From Sulfobacillus sp. (GTDB taxonomy: Bacteria > Bacillota > Sulfobacillia > Sulfobacillales > Sulfobacillaceae), in contig DAIDDL010000005.1 in assembly GCA_027309085.1 (NCBI GenBank), positions 82,130 through 146,129 on the forward strand: a DNA stretch of 64,000 bases. Direction: 5' to 3'. The position numbers were made by a program, and so were the translations under genes. The notes under the pieces are model-generated. The model ran no database searches. It saw only the letters and a list, made by a program, of their open reading frames with translations, and was not told the origin of the DNA. Shown here piece by piece: positions 34,732 through 43,243 of the stretch (positions are counted from its first letter, which is position 1; every line of letters starts with the position of its first letter).

Positions 34732-35940
34732 TCATGTGATGGAACGGTGCTGCGGCGAGGCTGGCGGGGCCATTGCGCTGGCCTTCGCGCCCGTAGGAGC
34801 AGGCGCCGATTTTTTGGCGGTGTTGTTCAGGGCCTTGGCCACCCTATTCCACCATTGTGCATCTTCATAACCCACTCTCCAGAAGCCTACCCCTCCCAAA
34901 TGATCTTTTTCCGCCAGTTTGATACGGTCGGCCGCCCCCCGGTCGTTGACAAACCAGAGAGTGTAGGACACGCCATGGGAGGTATAATGGTCATAGGCCT
35001 CTTTGTTTGTGGGATCCCAAGTATATGCCCCGTATTTGTGCTGGTACATGACTTTCAAAGGAATGGTCGTGGCCTTGCCCGACCCTGCCTTCCATAGATA
35101 TCCGTAGTCAGCGATACCCAGATAAAGTTTGGAAGGACTGACCCCAGCCTTTAGGGCCAAGTTGATGCTTTGCTGCACCCAGGGATAGGGGCTGACGGGG
35201 CCTGGCGGGGTCCCGTTGCTGTGCAGGTCATAGGCCATGAGCACCATGCTGCTGACATCGGGAGCCAAAGACTTCAGGTCATAGGCGCCAGCCTGGCCAG
35301 TGCCCGCGGTCAATGGGACGACAGACATGGAGATAGCTGCGCTCGCTGGCATTTTTGCGTGCAGTTCGTTCATAAACATGACGAGAAGAGACCGGTCAGC
35401 GGGTTTGAGCTGCTGAAAGTCGATCTGAACTCCTGCATAGTGGTTGGATTTCACCAGCTGTACGATACTATCAACGGCCTTGGTGCGCAGTGCGGCGGTG
35501 GAGAGCATGCCATCGGTGCCCATGTAGTTGTTGAACAGAGGCATCAGGGGCAGGTGGGCCTCTTTTGCCAGAGTCGCGGCATTGCCTTCGGGCTTGGCAA
35601 TGACTGTCCCAGTTGGCGTCACTTCATACCAGAACGGCGAAAGGTACGTGACCAGCGACGGGTGCGCTTTGACAAACGTGAAAGGGTCTGGGCTCACGTG
35701 TGCCATAGTCTGGTCGTAAAAGGCGATAACCTTGAGGTGAGCGGGACTGGGGGCAGTCTTGGTGCCGCTAGTCCCCGCCTTTTTGACCGTGGTGGCGGCT
35801 TTGTTGGCGGACTTTCTGGTGGCCTGTGTGGCTTTTTTGACGGGAGCTGGTTTTTGCGGCCCTGCAACGAGCCCGCAGCCCCCGACAAGGATACTGGCTG
35901 ACCCCAACGTGGTCAGAAGTTTGATGGTGCGCTTTTTCAT
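34732..35940 (-). CDS. lipoprotein with GH18 (spore-germination hydrolase-like) domain lacking catalytic residues
   Basis: 402 residues with AAAGGAGG upstream. The signal ends in the lipobox SILVGGCG; an Ala/Lys/Thr-rich linker (31-65) precedes a GH18 TIM barrel as in YaaH/YdhD-like spore cortex hydrolases: LKVIAFYDQ, YLSPFWYEVTPTGTV, LMPLFNN, MVLMAYDLHSNGTPPGPVSPYPWV and KLYLGIADYGYLW. In the catalytic strand the DxxDxDxE motif appears as AGVQIDFQ (A169, Q172, D174, Q176), so the acid/base Glu is Gln. It is probably a binding or regulatory protein. A strong forespore-type promoter precedes it. Confidence 0.8.
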   Translation of the reverse strand: MKKRTIKLLTTLGSASILVGGCGLVAGPQKPAPVKKATQATRKSANKAATTVKKAGTSGTKTAPSPAHLKVIAFYDQTMAHVSPDPFTFVKAHPSLVTYLSPFWYEVTPTGTVIAKPEGNAATLAKEAHLPLMPLFNNYMGTDGMLSTAALRTKAVDSIVQLVKSNHYAGVQIDFQQLKPADRSLLVMFMNELHAKMPASAAISMSVVPLTAGTGQAGAYDLKSLAPDVSSMVLMAYDLHSNGTPPGPVSPYPWVQQSINLALKAGVSPSKLYLGIADYGYLWKAGSGKATTIPLKVMYQHKYGAYTWDPTNKEAYDHYTSHGVSYTLWFVNDRGAADRIKLAEKDHLGGVGFWRVGYEDAQWWNRVAKALNNTAKKSAPAPTGAKASAMAPPASPQHRSIT

Positions 35941-35995
35941 GCTTTGCCTCCTTTGGCGTGGAACTACTTCTTGTCCGACGGAACAATTGCAGTCC

Positions 35996-36025
35996 TATTA
36001 TGAGCAGGCGCGGATATGGCCATAC
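35996..36025 (-). promoter_or_regulatory. strong candidate forespore (sigma-G/F-type) promoter
   Basis: On the minus strand GTATG (36025-36021) and CATAATA (36002-35996) are exactly 18 bases apart, a perfect fit to GHATR-N18-CATnnTA. It lies about 55 bases before the GH18-like lipoprotein gene. Confidence 0.65.
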
Positions 36026-36065
36026 TGGAATTGTAAGGAGATTTCCATGTGAAAGGCGGGAATGC

Positions 36066-36536
36066 ATGAAGGCAGGAGTGGCAGGGGCCGTCGCAGGCGT
36101 GCTGGCGACTTTGAGTGTGGAAGTGGGCTGGCTCGCCGTCCGGGGAGTCCACATCGCGGTGCCGGCTGCCGTCGTCACCCAGGTCGTCAGCAAAGAAGTG
36201 GCAGGGGTCAGCCATGGTCAGTGGGCGCATCTTAGCGCCTCCCTGGAACGCCGCATGCAGCCCGAACTGGTGGGATCGGTGGACAAGATCGTCGGCACGG
36301 TGCATATTCAGGTAGACGGCCTTAATCTCAATATCGACCGCCGCAACGAACGCCGTCTGCGCGAGCGTCTCCTGCGGGAAATGACCCAGGCGGTGGGGAC
36401 TTATTTGGAGCGCAGTGATGGCCACCGCTCGCTTTCAGAACCGCTGGCGAAGACTTTGCTGGCCCATCCCCAGCAGGTGCAGCTGACTGAGCGCTTGGGC
36501 CCTCTCGCTATTCCCGTCACGGTCTCCATCCCCTAA
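36066..36536 (+). CDS. hypothetical exported or membrane-anchored protein
   Basis: 156 residues from ATG (MKAGVAGAVAGVLATLS). A single N-terminal hydrophobic segment, GVAGAVAGVLATLSVEVGWLA, could be a signal anchor. The remainder is amphipathic: a charged helix NERRLRERLLREMTQAVG in the middle and a beta-like IPVTVSIP end. I do not recognise the family. It diverges from the GH18-like gene and lies just before the rpsB promoter, so it is probably a separate unit. Confidence 0.55.
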   Translation: MKAGVAGAVAGVLATLSVEVGWLAVRGVHIAVPAAVVTQVVSKEVAGVSHGQWAHLSASLERRMQPELVGSVDKIVGTVHIQVDGLNLNIDRRNERRLRERLLREMTQAVGTYLERSDGHRSLSEPLAKTLLAHPQQVQLTERLGPLAIPVTVSIP

Positions 36537-36538
36537 CC

Positions 36539-36567
36539 TTGTAGGTTTACGGCCATTATGCTATAAT
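36539..36567 (+). promoter_or_regulatory. promoter of the rpsB superoperon
   Basis: TTGTAG (36539-36544) and TATAAT (36562-36567) are 17 bases apart; TGC before the -10 adds an extended box. The predicted leader to rpsB is about 85 bases. Confidence 0.7.
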
Positions 36568-36658
36568 TCGCTAGGATTTTTTACCACACACGCTGTCCTT
36601 TCCCCTGGTGTGACTGGAAGTGACGGGGCGGCGGAGGATAAACCAGGAGGCATTGAAT

Positions 36659-37375
36659 ATGGCTGTTATTTCGATGAAACAATTGCTTGAAGCGGGTGTC
36701 CATTTCGGGCATCAGACTCGGCGCTGGAACCCTAAGATGAAACCCTACATTTTTACTGAACGAAACGGCATCTACATTATCGACTTGCAGAAGACCGTCC
36801 GCAAAGTCGATGATGCCTACAATTTTGTTCGACAAGTCGGCGCAAGCGGCGGCCGCATGCTGTTTATTGGCACGAAGAAGCAGGCGCAGGAAGCCGTCGC
36901 GGAAGAGGCTCAGCGTTCCGGAGATTTTTATGTCAACCAGCGGTGGCTCGGTGGGATGTTGACAAACTTCGACACCATCAAGAAGCGCGTCAAGCGGCTG
37001 GCAGAATTGAAGGAGCAGGAGACCTCGGGCCAGTGGGACCGGTTGCCGAAAAAAGAAGTCAGCATGCTGACGCGGCAAAAGGAAAAGCTCGAAAAGTATT
37101 TGGGGGGCATTGAAGGGATGACCCAACTGCCAGCAGCCGTTTACGTGGTGGATCCCCGCAAGGAGCATATTGCCGTAACTGAGGCGCGCAAACTGGGAAT
37201 TCCCATTGTCGGCATTGTGGACACCAACTGCGATCCGGACGAAATTGATTATATAATTCCGGGCAATGATGACGCAATCCGGGCAGTGCGGCTATTGACA
37301 GCCAAGATGGCTGACGCTTTGATTGAGGGACGCCAAGGCGGGGTCACTGAAGAAGAGACTGCCGAAGCCCAGTAG
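36659..37375 (+). CDS. rpsB: 30S ribosomal protein S2
   Basis: 238 residues from ATG with CAGGAGG upstream (an upstream in-frame start is not needed). [22 protein letters not shown] and [21 protein letters not shown] at the N-terminus, [17 protein letters not shown] and the C-terminal [21 protein letters not shown] are standard S2 sequence. It binds the 30S subunit between head and body and is needed for S1 docking. First gene of the long superoperon. Confidence 0.98.
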   Translation: MAVISMKQLLEAGVHFGHQTRRWNPKMKPYIFTERNGIYIIDLQKTVRKVDDAYNFVRQVGASGGRMLFIGTKKQAQEAVAEEAQRSGDFYVNQRWLGGMLTNFDTIKKRVKRLAELKEQETSGQWDRLPKKEVSMLTRQKEKLEKYLGGIEGMTQLPAAVYVVDPRKEHIAVTEARKLGIPIVGIVDTNCDPDEIDYIIPGNDDAIRAVRLLTAKMADALIEGRQGGVTEEETAEAQ

Positions 37376-37398
37376 TTTTTGCCAATTCAATGGTACCA

Positions 37399-37422
37399 GA
37401 GGGCGACCGCAAGGTCGCTCTC
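37399..37422 (+). terminator. hairpin between rpsB and tsf (possible attenuator)
   Basis: A 10-bp stem (37399-37408 with 37413-37422, one G-U pair) closed by a GCAA tetraloop lies between rpsB and tsf. There is no U-tract, so it is more likely a processing or stability element than a terminator. Confidence 0.5.
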
Positions 37423-37441
37423 ATTACGAGGAGGATACTCT

Positions 37442-38053
37442 GTGATACCCGCAAGTGAGGTAAAGAAGCTGCGAGAGAAGACGGGCGCTGGCATGATGGA
37501 GTGCAAGAAAGCCCTAGAACAAGCTGAAGGCGACTTCGCCCGGGCGGTTGATATTCTACGCGAGCGTGGCCTGGCGCAGGCCGCGAAGAAAGCGGGCCGG
37601 GATGCCAATGAGGGATTGATTGAGAGTTACATTCACCTTCAAGGGCGCATCGGCGTGATGCTGGAAATCAATTGCGAGACAGACTTTGTGGCGAACACCG
37701 CGGATTTTCATAATCTGGCGCATGATATCGCGATGCACATTGCAGCCGCCAATCCCCGGTTTGTGAGCCGTGCGCAGGTGTCCAGCGAAGACATGGAGCA
37801 CGAGCGGCATGTGCTGATGGCTCAAGCCCAGAATGAAGGGAAGCCTGCCGCCATCGTGGAAAAGATGGTCGAGGGGCGTCTGGATAAATTTTATAAGGAG
37901 ATCTGCTTGTTGGATCAGCCTTATGTGAAGAACCCCGACGTGACTATTGACCAATTGCTGAAAGAGCATATCGCTCGGCTGGGGGAGCACATCGTTGTCC
38001 GCCGCTTCGTGCGTTATGAACGGGGCGAGGAACTACCTGGAGCGCCGGTTTAG
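37442..38053 (+). CDS. tsf: translation elongation factor Ts
   Basis: 203 residues from a GTG with GGAGG eight bases upstream. It recycles EF-Tu by GDP release. The N-terminal UBA-like domain ([26 protein letters not shown]) and core [26 protein letters not shown] are standard. The protein is the short type with one core subdomain, as in Thermus and cyanobacteria, about 80 residues shorter than the E. coli protein. It follows rpsB as usual. Confidence 0.97.
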   Translation: MIPASEVKKLREKTGAGMMECKKALEQAEGDFARAVDILRERGLAQAAKKAGRDANEGLIESYIHLQGRIGVMLEINCETDFVANTADFHNLAHDIAMHIAAANPRFVSRAQVSSEDMEHERHVLMAQAQNEGKPAAIVEKMVEGRLDKFYKEICLLDQPYVKNPDVTIDQLLKEHIARLGEHIVVRRFVRYERGEELPGAPV

Positions 38054-38065
38054 CTGGATGAATGG

Positions 38066-38089
38066 AGAGGGGCATATTATCGCCCCTCT
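38066..38089 (+). terminator. hairpin between tsf and pyrH (possible attenuator)
   Basis: AGAGGGGC (38066-38073) pairs perfectly with GCCCCTCT (38082-38089), followed by TATCTTGG. A partial terminator or processing site just before the pyrH ribosome site. Confidence 0.5.
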
Positions 38090-38115
38090 TATCTTGGTTC
38101 AATGGAGGAACTGCA

Positions 38116-38847
38116 ATGGCCGAACTGCCCAAATATCATCGCATTGTTCTCAAACTGTCTGGCGAGGCATTGGCTGGGACCGCTGGGTACGGAATTGACC
38201 CCGTGGTCGTAGACAGTATTGCCCGTCAGATCAAGGACGTGTTAAGTTTAGGTGTGCAGACTGCGGTGGTTGTCGGCGGGGGCAACATCTGGCGGGGTCT
38301 CTCCGGCTCGTCCAAGGGAATGGACCGGGCGACGGCTGACTACATGGGGATGCTGGCTACTGTGATCAACGCCTTGGCGCTCATGGATGCGCTGGAAAAG
38401 CACGGGGTGCCGGTGCGGGTGCAGACCGCCATTGAAATGAAAGAAGTTGCGGAACCATATATCCGGCGGCGCGCCATTAATCACTTGGATAAAGACCGCG
38501 TGGTCATCTTTGCCGCAGGGAACGGCAATCCGTACTTTTCCACCGACACCACGGCCGCTCTCCGGGCCGCCGAAATTGAGGCCGATGTGATGCTGAAAGC
38601 GACGAAAGAGTCTGGGGTTTACGATGCCGATCCGCGCACGAATCCCCATGCCAAGAAACTGGATGAAATTGGGTATTTGGATATTCTCAAAGAAAACTTG
38701 CGGGTGATGGATGCGACGGCAACGTCACTGTGCATGGACAATGATATTCCGATTGTCGTTTTTGACATGAACCAGTATGGAAATATACGCAAGGTCGTAT
38801 TAGGCGAGCCGATTGGAACCTTTGTAAGGAGCGAACATCGTGGTTAA
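38116..38847 (+). CDS. pyrH: UMP kinase
   Basis: 243 residues from ATG with TGGAGG upstream. Amino-acid-kinase-fold enzyme phosphorylating UMP to UDP. Motifs: [64 protein letters not shown] and [17 protein letters not shown]. Standard length and order between tsf and frr; the gene overlaps frr by eight bases. Confidence 0.97.
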   Translation: MAELPKYHRIVLKLSGEALAGTAGYGIDPVVVDSIARQIKDVLSLGVQTAVVVGGGNIWRGLSGSSKGMDRATADYMGMLATVINALALMDALEKHGVPVRVQTAIEMKEVAEPYIRRRAINHLDKDRVVIFAAGNGNPYFSTDTTAALRAAEIEADVMLKATKESGVYDADPRTNPHAKKLDEIGYLDILKENLRVMDATATSLCMDNDIPIVVFDMNQYGNIRKVVLGEPIGTFVRSEHRG

Positions 38848-39397
38848 GGACATTTTATCCGACACAGAGAGTAAAATGACAAAGACGGTGGAGTCTTTTG
38901 AGCGCGATTTATCGTCAATGCGCGCGGGTCGCGCCCATCCCGGCCTTTTGGAAAAAATCCTGGTCGACTATTACGGGGCTATGACCCCCGTCCAGCACAT
39001 CGCCGCCATCTCGGTGCCGGAGCCGCGCATGCTGATAGTGCAGCCGTTCGACCCCGGCACCTTGTCCTTGATTGAAAAGGCCATCGTGAAGGCGGACATC
39101 GGGGTATCGGTGCGGGCAGATGGCGCGATGCTCCGGGTCAATGTTCCCGCTCTGACGGAAGAGCGGCGCAAGGATCTAGTCAAGCAGCTCAGGCGGCGCC
39201 TTGAAGAAGAGAAGGTGGCGATCCGCAATATTCGCCGTGATGCTCTGGAAACGCTAAAAGACGAGCAAAGGGACCACACCATTACTGAAGATGATGAGCA
39301 CCGGGGACAAGGGGACGTGCAAAAGCTTACCGACCGGTTCATCAAAGATTTGGATACGTTGGCTGACCATCGTGAAAAAGACATTTTAACACCGTGA
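38840..39397 (+). CDS. frr: ribosome recycling factor
   Basis: 185 residues from a GTG with AAGGAG upstream. It splits post-termination ribosomes with EF-G. The three-helix bundle ([20 protein letters not shown], then [31 protein letters not shown] in two parts, then [20 protein letters not shown]) and the small domain around [20 protein letters not shown] are typical. Confidence 0.97.
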   Translation: MVKDILSDTESKMTKTVESFERDLSSMRAGRAHPGLLEKILVDYYGAMTPVQHIAAISVPEPRMLIVQPFDPGTLSLIEKAIVKADIGVSVRADGAMLRVNVPALTEERRKDLVKQLRRRLEEEKVAIRNIRRDALETLKDEQRDHTITEDDEHRGQGDVQKLTDRFIKDLDTLADHREKDILTP

Positions 39398-39436
39398 ACC
39401 TGATCATTGCGGTATGTCGAGATTTTTGGAGGCTGG

Positions 39437-40195
39437 ATGGAAACTGATTCTCGGAAAGAATCTTTGGCTGATTCCCCAGGACTAATTGAATCCGGCAATC
39501 TTCCGCGGCACATCGCGATCATCATGGATGGCAACGGACGGTGGGCGCACAGAAAGGGGCTCTCCCGGGCAGAGGGTCACCGCGAGGGTGTAAAAGTTCT
39601 TAAGCCTATCGTCAAGGAATGTTCCGCCATCGGGATTGATGTGCTGACAGTATATGCCTTTTCTACCGAAAACTGGGCGCGTCCCCAAGGGGAAATCGAT
39701 GCTCTGATGGCTCTCCTGGTCGAGTTCCTCCGCTCTGAGACTGCTGAGCTGAAAAGCCAAGGAGTGCGGATCCAGACGATTGGAAACGTGGCGGGATTGC
39801 CGGCTGGCGCCCAGGCTGCCCTGGCGGCCGCCACCCAGGAAACAGCCAGCCAGACGCGCATGGTGTTGAATCTGGCTCTGAATTACGGTGGGCGCGATGA
39901 ACTGGTGAGGGCCGTGAACCGGTGGCTTGACGAGAATCGGCCGCTGGATCAGGAGACCTGCCTCACTGCACACGCAGTGGCCTCCCACCTCGACACGGCT
40001 GGTCTTCCCGATCCGGACCTGCTGATAAGGTCTAGCGGTGAGATGCGGATATCGAACTTTTTACTATGGCAGCTGGCATACGCTGAAATCTACGTAACGG
40101 AAACATTATGGCCAGATTTTGACCCGGTGGAGCTTCACAAGGCGATTTTTGCCTACCAACAGCGGGTGCGCCGTTTTGGCGGCCTTCGGGAATAA
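39437..40195 (+). CDS. uppS: isoprenyl transferase (undecaprenyl diphosphate synthase)
   Basis: 252 residues from the ATG with TGGAGG closely upstream. It builds the C55 lipid carrier used for cell-wall synthesis. HIAIIMDGNGRWA (catalytic Asp31), AEGHREGVKVLKPIV, YAFSTENWARP and LLIRSSGEMRISNFLLWQ are the family motifs. It uses products of the Dxr and IspG steps encoded further down the operon. Confidence 0.96.
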   Translation: METDSRKESLADSPGLIESGNLPRHIAIIMDGNGRWAHRKGLSRAEGHREGVKVLKPIVKECSAIGIDVLTVYAFSTENWARPQGEIDALMALLVEFLRSETAELKSQGVRIQTIGNVAGLPAGAQAALAAATQETASQTRMVLNLALNYGGRDELVRAVNRWLDENRPLDQETCLTAHAVASHLDTAGLPDPDLLIRSSGEMRISNFLLWQLAYAEIYVTETLWPDFDPVELHKAIFAYQQRVRRFGGLRE

Positions 40196-40207
40196 GGGGT
40201 TACGCGT

Positions 40208-40990
40208 GTGCTGGGACTGCGGATACTCACGGCGACTTTTGGCATTCCGGTAGTCATTCTCCTCATCTATTTGGGCGGTTGGGTTCTGACTGCCGGAGTG
40301 GCCATATTAGCAGCGATTGGTGTGGTGGAAATTTCTCGCATGTTCCGGGCCCGTGGGATTGTGTTTTACCCCTGGCTGACCGTAGCATGGATATGGGCCA
40401 TTATGGCGGCCGTGGGGCTAGGGCGCGGGCTGCTCCCCGTTCTTGTACTGGGGGCGGCCATTGTGGCTATTGTGTCCTTGCTCAGCTCTCCTCAAGAAAG
40501 CTTTCAGGGTGCGGTAACCACCACTTGGGTGGCCGTGTATCTGGGACTGTTCTTTGCTTTCCTGCCGATGATCCGCGCGCTGCGTCATGGACAGGTGTTT
40601 TCCTATGCGTTTTTTGCCGTCATTTGGGCGACAGACACCACCGCGTACTTTGTAGGGCGGCAGTGGGGACGGCATAAGCTTATGCCCCGCGTCAGTCCCG
40701 GCAAAACCTGGGAAGGTACCGCCAGCGGCGCGGTCAGCGGTGTAGCGGTATCGGTGGTGGCGTTTGGGATTGCGCACATGGTTCTCTGGCACGGATTGGT
40801 TTTTGGGTTCACGGTCAGCATTGTGGGCCAGATCGGCGACCTGCTGGAATCGGCGATTAAGCGCTACACGGGCGTAAAGGATTCTGGGGCGCTTTTGCCG
40901 GGCCATGGCGGTGTGCTGGACCGTTTTGATTCTTCCCTGCTGGCTTTGCCCATTGCCTATTATTTGTTGGTGGGCTTGGGCATACATTAG
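40208..40990 (+). CDS. cdsA: phosphatidate cytidylyltransferase
   Basis: 260 residues from a GTG with AAGGGG upstream. Polytopic membrane enzyme making CDP-diacylglycerol from phosphatidic acid and CTP. About seven hydrophobic helices are visible, and the C-terminal signature GQIGDLLESAIKRYTGVKDS followed by LLPGHGGVLDRFDS is the CDS family motif with its metal-binding Asp residues. Confidence 0.96.
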   Translation: MLGLRILTATFGIPVVILLIYLGGWVLTAGVAILAAIGVVEISRMFRARGIVFYPWLTVAWIWAIMAAVGLGRGLLPVLVLGAAIVAIVSLLSSPQESFQGAVTTTWVAVYLGLFFAFLPMIRALRHGQVFSYAFFAVIWATDTTAYFVGRQWGRHKLMPRVSPGKTWEGTASGAVSGVAVSVVAFGIAHMVLWHGLVFGFTVSIVGQIGDLLESAIKRYTGVKDSGALLPGHGGVLDRFDSSLLALPIAYYLLVGLGIH

Positions 40991-41009
40991 CAGCATGGAG
41001 GCAATGCTC

Positions 41010-42044
41010 ATGGCCAGCTATATTCGCATGCTCCTGGTTTGGGCGGGGCTGCTGTTTGGCGTGTACGCGTTCTGGAAGTGGTACAGCGCCATTTTCATGC
41101 CTTTTCTAGGCGCTTTTGTGCTTTCTGTCTGGCTTGAGCCGGTCGTGAGCCGAATGGAAGGCTGGGGACTGTCACGCAGTGTGGCGGCGGTCATTGCCCT
41201 AGGGACCTCAATTGTGGCGCTGCTATCCATTCTGTTTTTGCTGCTGAGTGTTATGGCCACGGAGTTGGCGCAGGTGGTCCGCGCGCTGCCATCGCTCGCG
41301 GTTCCGGCCGAACAGCTGTCTAGCCGCATGCTGGCGGGTTTGGGCCGGATGCGTCGGGTGTTGGGGCTGAGCACGGAGGAGTGGCATGCGCAGCTGGGGG
41401 CCTTGGTCCGCATGCTGGAGTCAGTGCTGCGGACAATGGCAAACTTTCTGGTCCACCTGCCCGATAGCATGTTAATGTTAATGGTAGCATTAGTTGCGGC
41501 CTTTTTCATGATCCGCGACAAGCAGCAGATACTCCAAGTCGGGGTCAAGTGGGTCCCGCCTCCACTCCGGCCTTATGTGCACCATATGCATGATGATATT
41601 TTGGCAGGGGCGTTGGGCTTCTTGAAGGCCCAGGTTTTGCTGGTCACGCTGACCGCTTTCGGCACCATGGCGGGCCTTGTGGTGTTCCGATTTAAATATG
41701 CGGTGCTGATTGGGGTGTTGGCGGGCATCCTTGATTTTGTCCCTTATATGGGGCCGGCGAGTCTCTTGGCGCCATGGGCCGCCGTGGATATGCTTTCTGG
41801 CAGGACCCTTCAGGGCACCGAGGTGCTGGCGGTGATGTTCGGGGTGGCCGTCTTGCGGCAAATTGCCGAACCGCGGCTGGTGGGGCAGAATATGGGACTG
41901 CACCCGCTGGTCGCCATTGGGGCCCTATATTTTGGGGTGCGTCTCTTTGGGCCAGTGGGGTTCATTGTCGGCCCCATTTCGGCTGTGGTGATAAGGGTTC
42001 TGGCCGAAGTTCTGGATCCTCCGGCGGGCAATATCGGCACATAA
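41010..42044 (+). CDS. AI-2E family transporter (PerM/YtvI-like permease)
   Basis: 344 residues; three ATGs are possible and the third (41010) has GGAGG eight bases upstream. Eight or so membrane segments in the PerM pattern: two at the N-terminus, a long soluble amphipathic region (about 85-145), then GALGFLKAQVLLVTLTAFG and LVVFRFKYAVLIGVLAGILD with FVPYMGP and VGPISAVVI motifs. Relatives include AI-2 exporters, Na+/H+ antiporters and the sporulation protein YtvI; substrate not known. It is inserted between cdsA and dxr, where most Firmicutes have no such gene. Confidence 0.8.
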   Translation: MASYIRMLLVWAGLLFGVYAFWKWYSAIFMPFLGAFVLSVWLEPVVSRMEGWGLSRSVAAVIALGTSIVALLSILFLLLSVMATELAQVVRALPSLAVPAEQLSSRMLAGLGRMRRVLGLSTEEWHAQLGALVRMLESVLRTMANFLVHLPDSMLMLMVALVAAFFMIRDKQQILQVGVKWVPPPLRPYVHHMHDDILAGALGFLKAQVLLVTLTAFGTMAGLVVFRFKYAVLIGVLAGILDFVPYMGPASLLAPWAAVDMLSGRTLQGTEVLAVMFGVAVLRQIAEPRLVGQNMGLHPLVAIGALYFGVRLFGPVGFIVGPISAVVIRVLAEVLDPPAGNIGT

Positions 42045-42076
42045 CGCGGTTGTGAAACTGGAAAGATGAGGGGACT

Positions 42077-43231
42077 ATGACGCAAATCATCATACTTGGC
42101 GCGACTGGGTCGGTTGGGGAGACAACCTTTAGGGTGGTGCAGGCCGAGCCGGAGCGGGTGTCCGTCGATGGGTTGGTGGCCAACACCCAGGGTGAGAGAC
42201 TGTGGGCCATGGGGCGGGCGCTGCAGGCGCGCTGGATTGGCCTGGCCGATTATGCGGCAGGGGCAGCGCTCCGGCGGCAGCATCCTTCAGGAGCGCCCCG
42301 CATTGCGGCCGGGATGGATGACATTCTGGCCGAGATAGCGGCGTCCCCAGCCACCAAAGTCATTGGGGCCATGAGCGGCTTTTCCGGTTTGCTGCCCACT
42401 CTTACGGCCTTGGAGAACGGCAAGGACATTTTGCTGGCCAATAAAGAAACGATGGTGGCGGCTGGAGACTTGGTGCAGAAGGTCGCCCATGAGTCCGGGC
42501 AGAAAATTATTCCGGTTGACAGCGAGCACTCGGCAATTTTCCAGTGCCTGGCTCCAGGCCAGCCTGTGCGGCGGATTTTGCTGACGTGCTCCGGTGGGCC
42601 CTTCAGAGGACGCAGCAGGGAAGACTTGCGGTCGGTAACGGTAGAAGATGCGCTCCACCACCCGAATTGGTCGATGGGAGCCAAAATCACCGTAGACTCA
42701 GCGACCCTGATGAACAAGGGCTTGGAACTCATCGAAGCCCACCACCTTTTCTCGGTGCCTTATGAACAGGTGGAGGTGCTGATTCACCCCCAGAGCATCG
42801 TGCATTCTCTGGTCGAATTTGTGGACGGAGCAACCATGGCGCAATTGGGCTGGCCAGATATGGCAGTGCCCGTGCAGGTGGCGCTCAGCTGGCCTGAGCG
42901 ATGGGCTATGGATTCTTTGCCGCTTGACCTGACACGCCAGCCGCTGACCTTTGACCCCCCTGATACCGGCACTTTTGAAGCGCTGACGATTGCCCGGCAG
43001 GCAGGACTGGCCGGGGGTCTTATGCCCACAGTGCTCAATGCCGCCAATGAAGTGGCGGTGTCGTTGTTCATGGCGCGGTCCATTGCATTTCTCTCCATTA
43101 TTGACATTATTAAAGAGGTGCTGAACGACTTCGCGGACAATGAAGAAGTGTCCGGGTTGGCGCAGATCCTGGAAGCCGACCAGTGGGCACGGACTCAGGC
43201 GGCAGATGTGGCGATGCGCTATCGCCAGTAA
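42077..43231 (+). CDS. dxr: 1-deoxy-D-xylulose 5-phosphate reductoisomerase
   Basis: 384 residues. It makes MEP in the non-mevalonate isoprenoid pathway. NADPH site: IILGATGSVGETTFRVV; then LLANKETMVAAGDLV, the metal and substrate site PVDSEHSAIFQCL, TCSGGPFRGRS, HPNWSMGAKITVDSATLMNKGLELIEAHHLF in adjoining segments and HPQSIVHSLVEF. All the expected acidic and His residues are present. ATG follows GAGGGGACT. Confidence 0.97.
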   Translation: MTQIIILGATGSVGETTFRVVQAEPERVSVDGLVANTQGERLWAMGRALQARWIGLADYAAGAALRRQHPSGAPRIAAGMDDILAEIAASPATKVIGAMSGFSGLLPTLTALENGKDILLANKETMVAAGDLVQKVAHESGQKIIPVDSEHSAIFQCLAPGQPVRRILLTCSGGPFRGRSREDLRSVTVEDALHHPNWSMGAKITVDSATLMNKGLELIEAHHLFSVPYEQVEVLIHPQSIVHSLVEFVDGATMAQLGWPDMAVPVQVALSWPERWAMDSLPLDLTRQPLTFDPPDTGTFEALTIARQAGLAGGLMPTVLNAANEVAVSLFMARSIAFLSIIDIIKEVLNDFADNEEVSGLAQILEADQWARTQAADVAMRYRQ

Positions 43232-43243
43232 GGGGGACAGCCG

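Noticed and set aside
36568..36658. Riboswitch or ribosomal-protein leader before rpsB
   Set aside because: Only a weak CACAC/GTGTG pairing is visible; I could not build a known leader structure.
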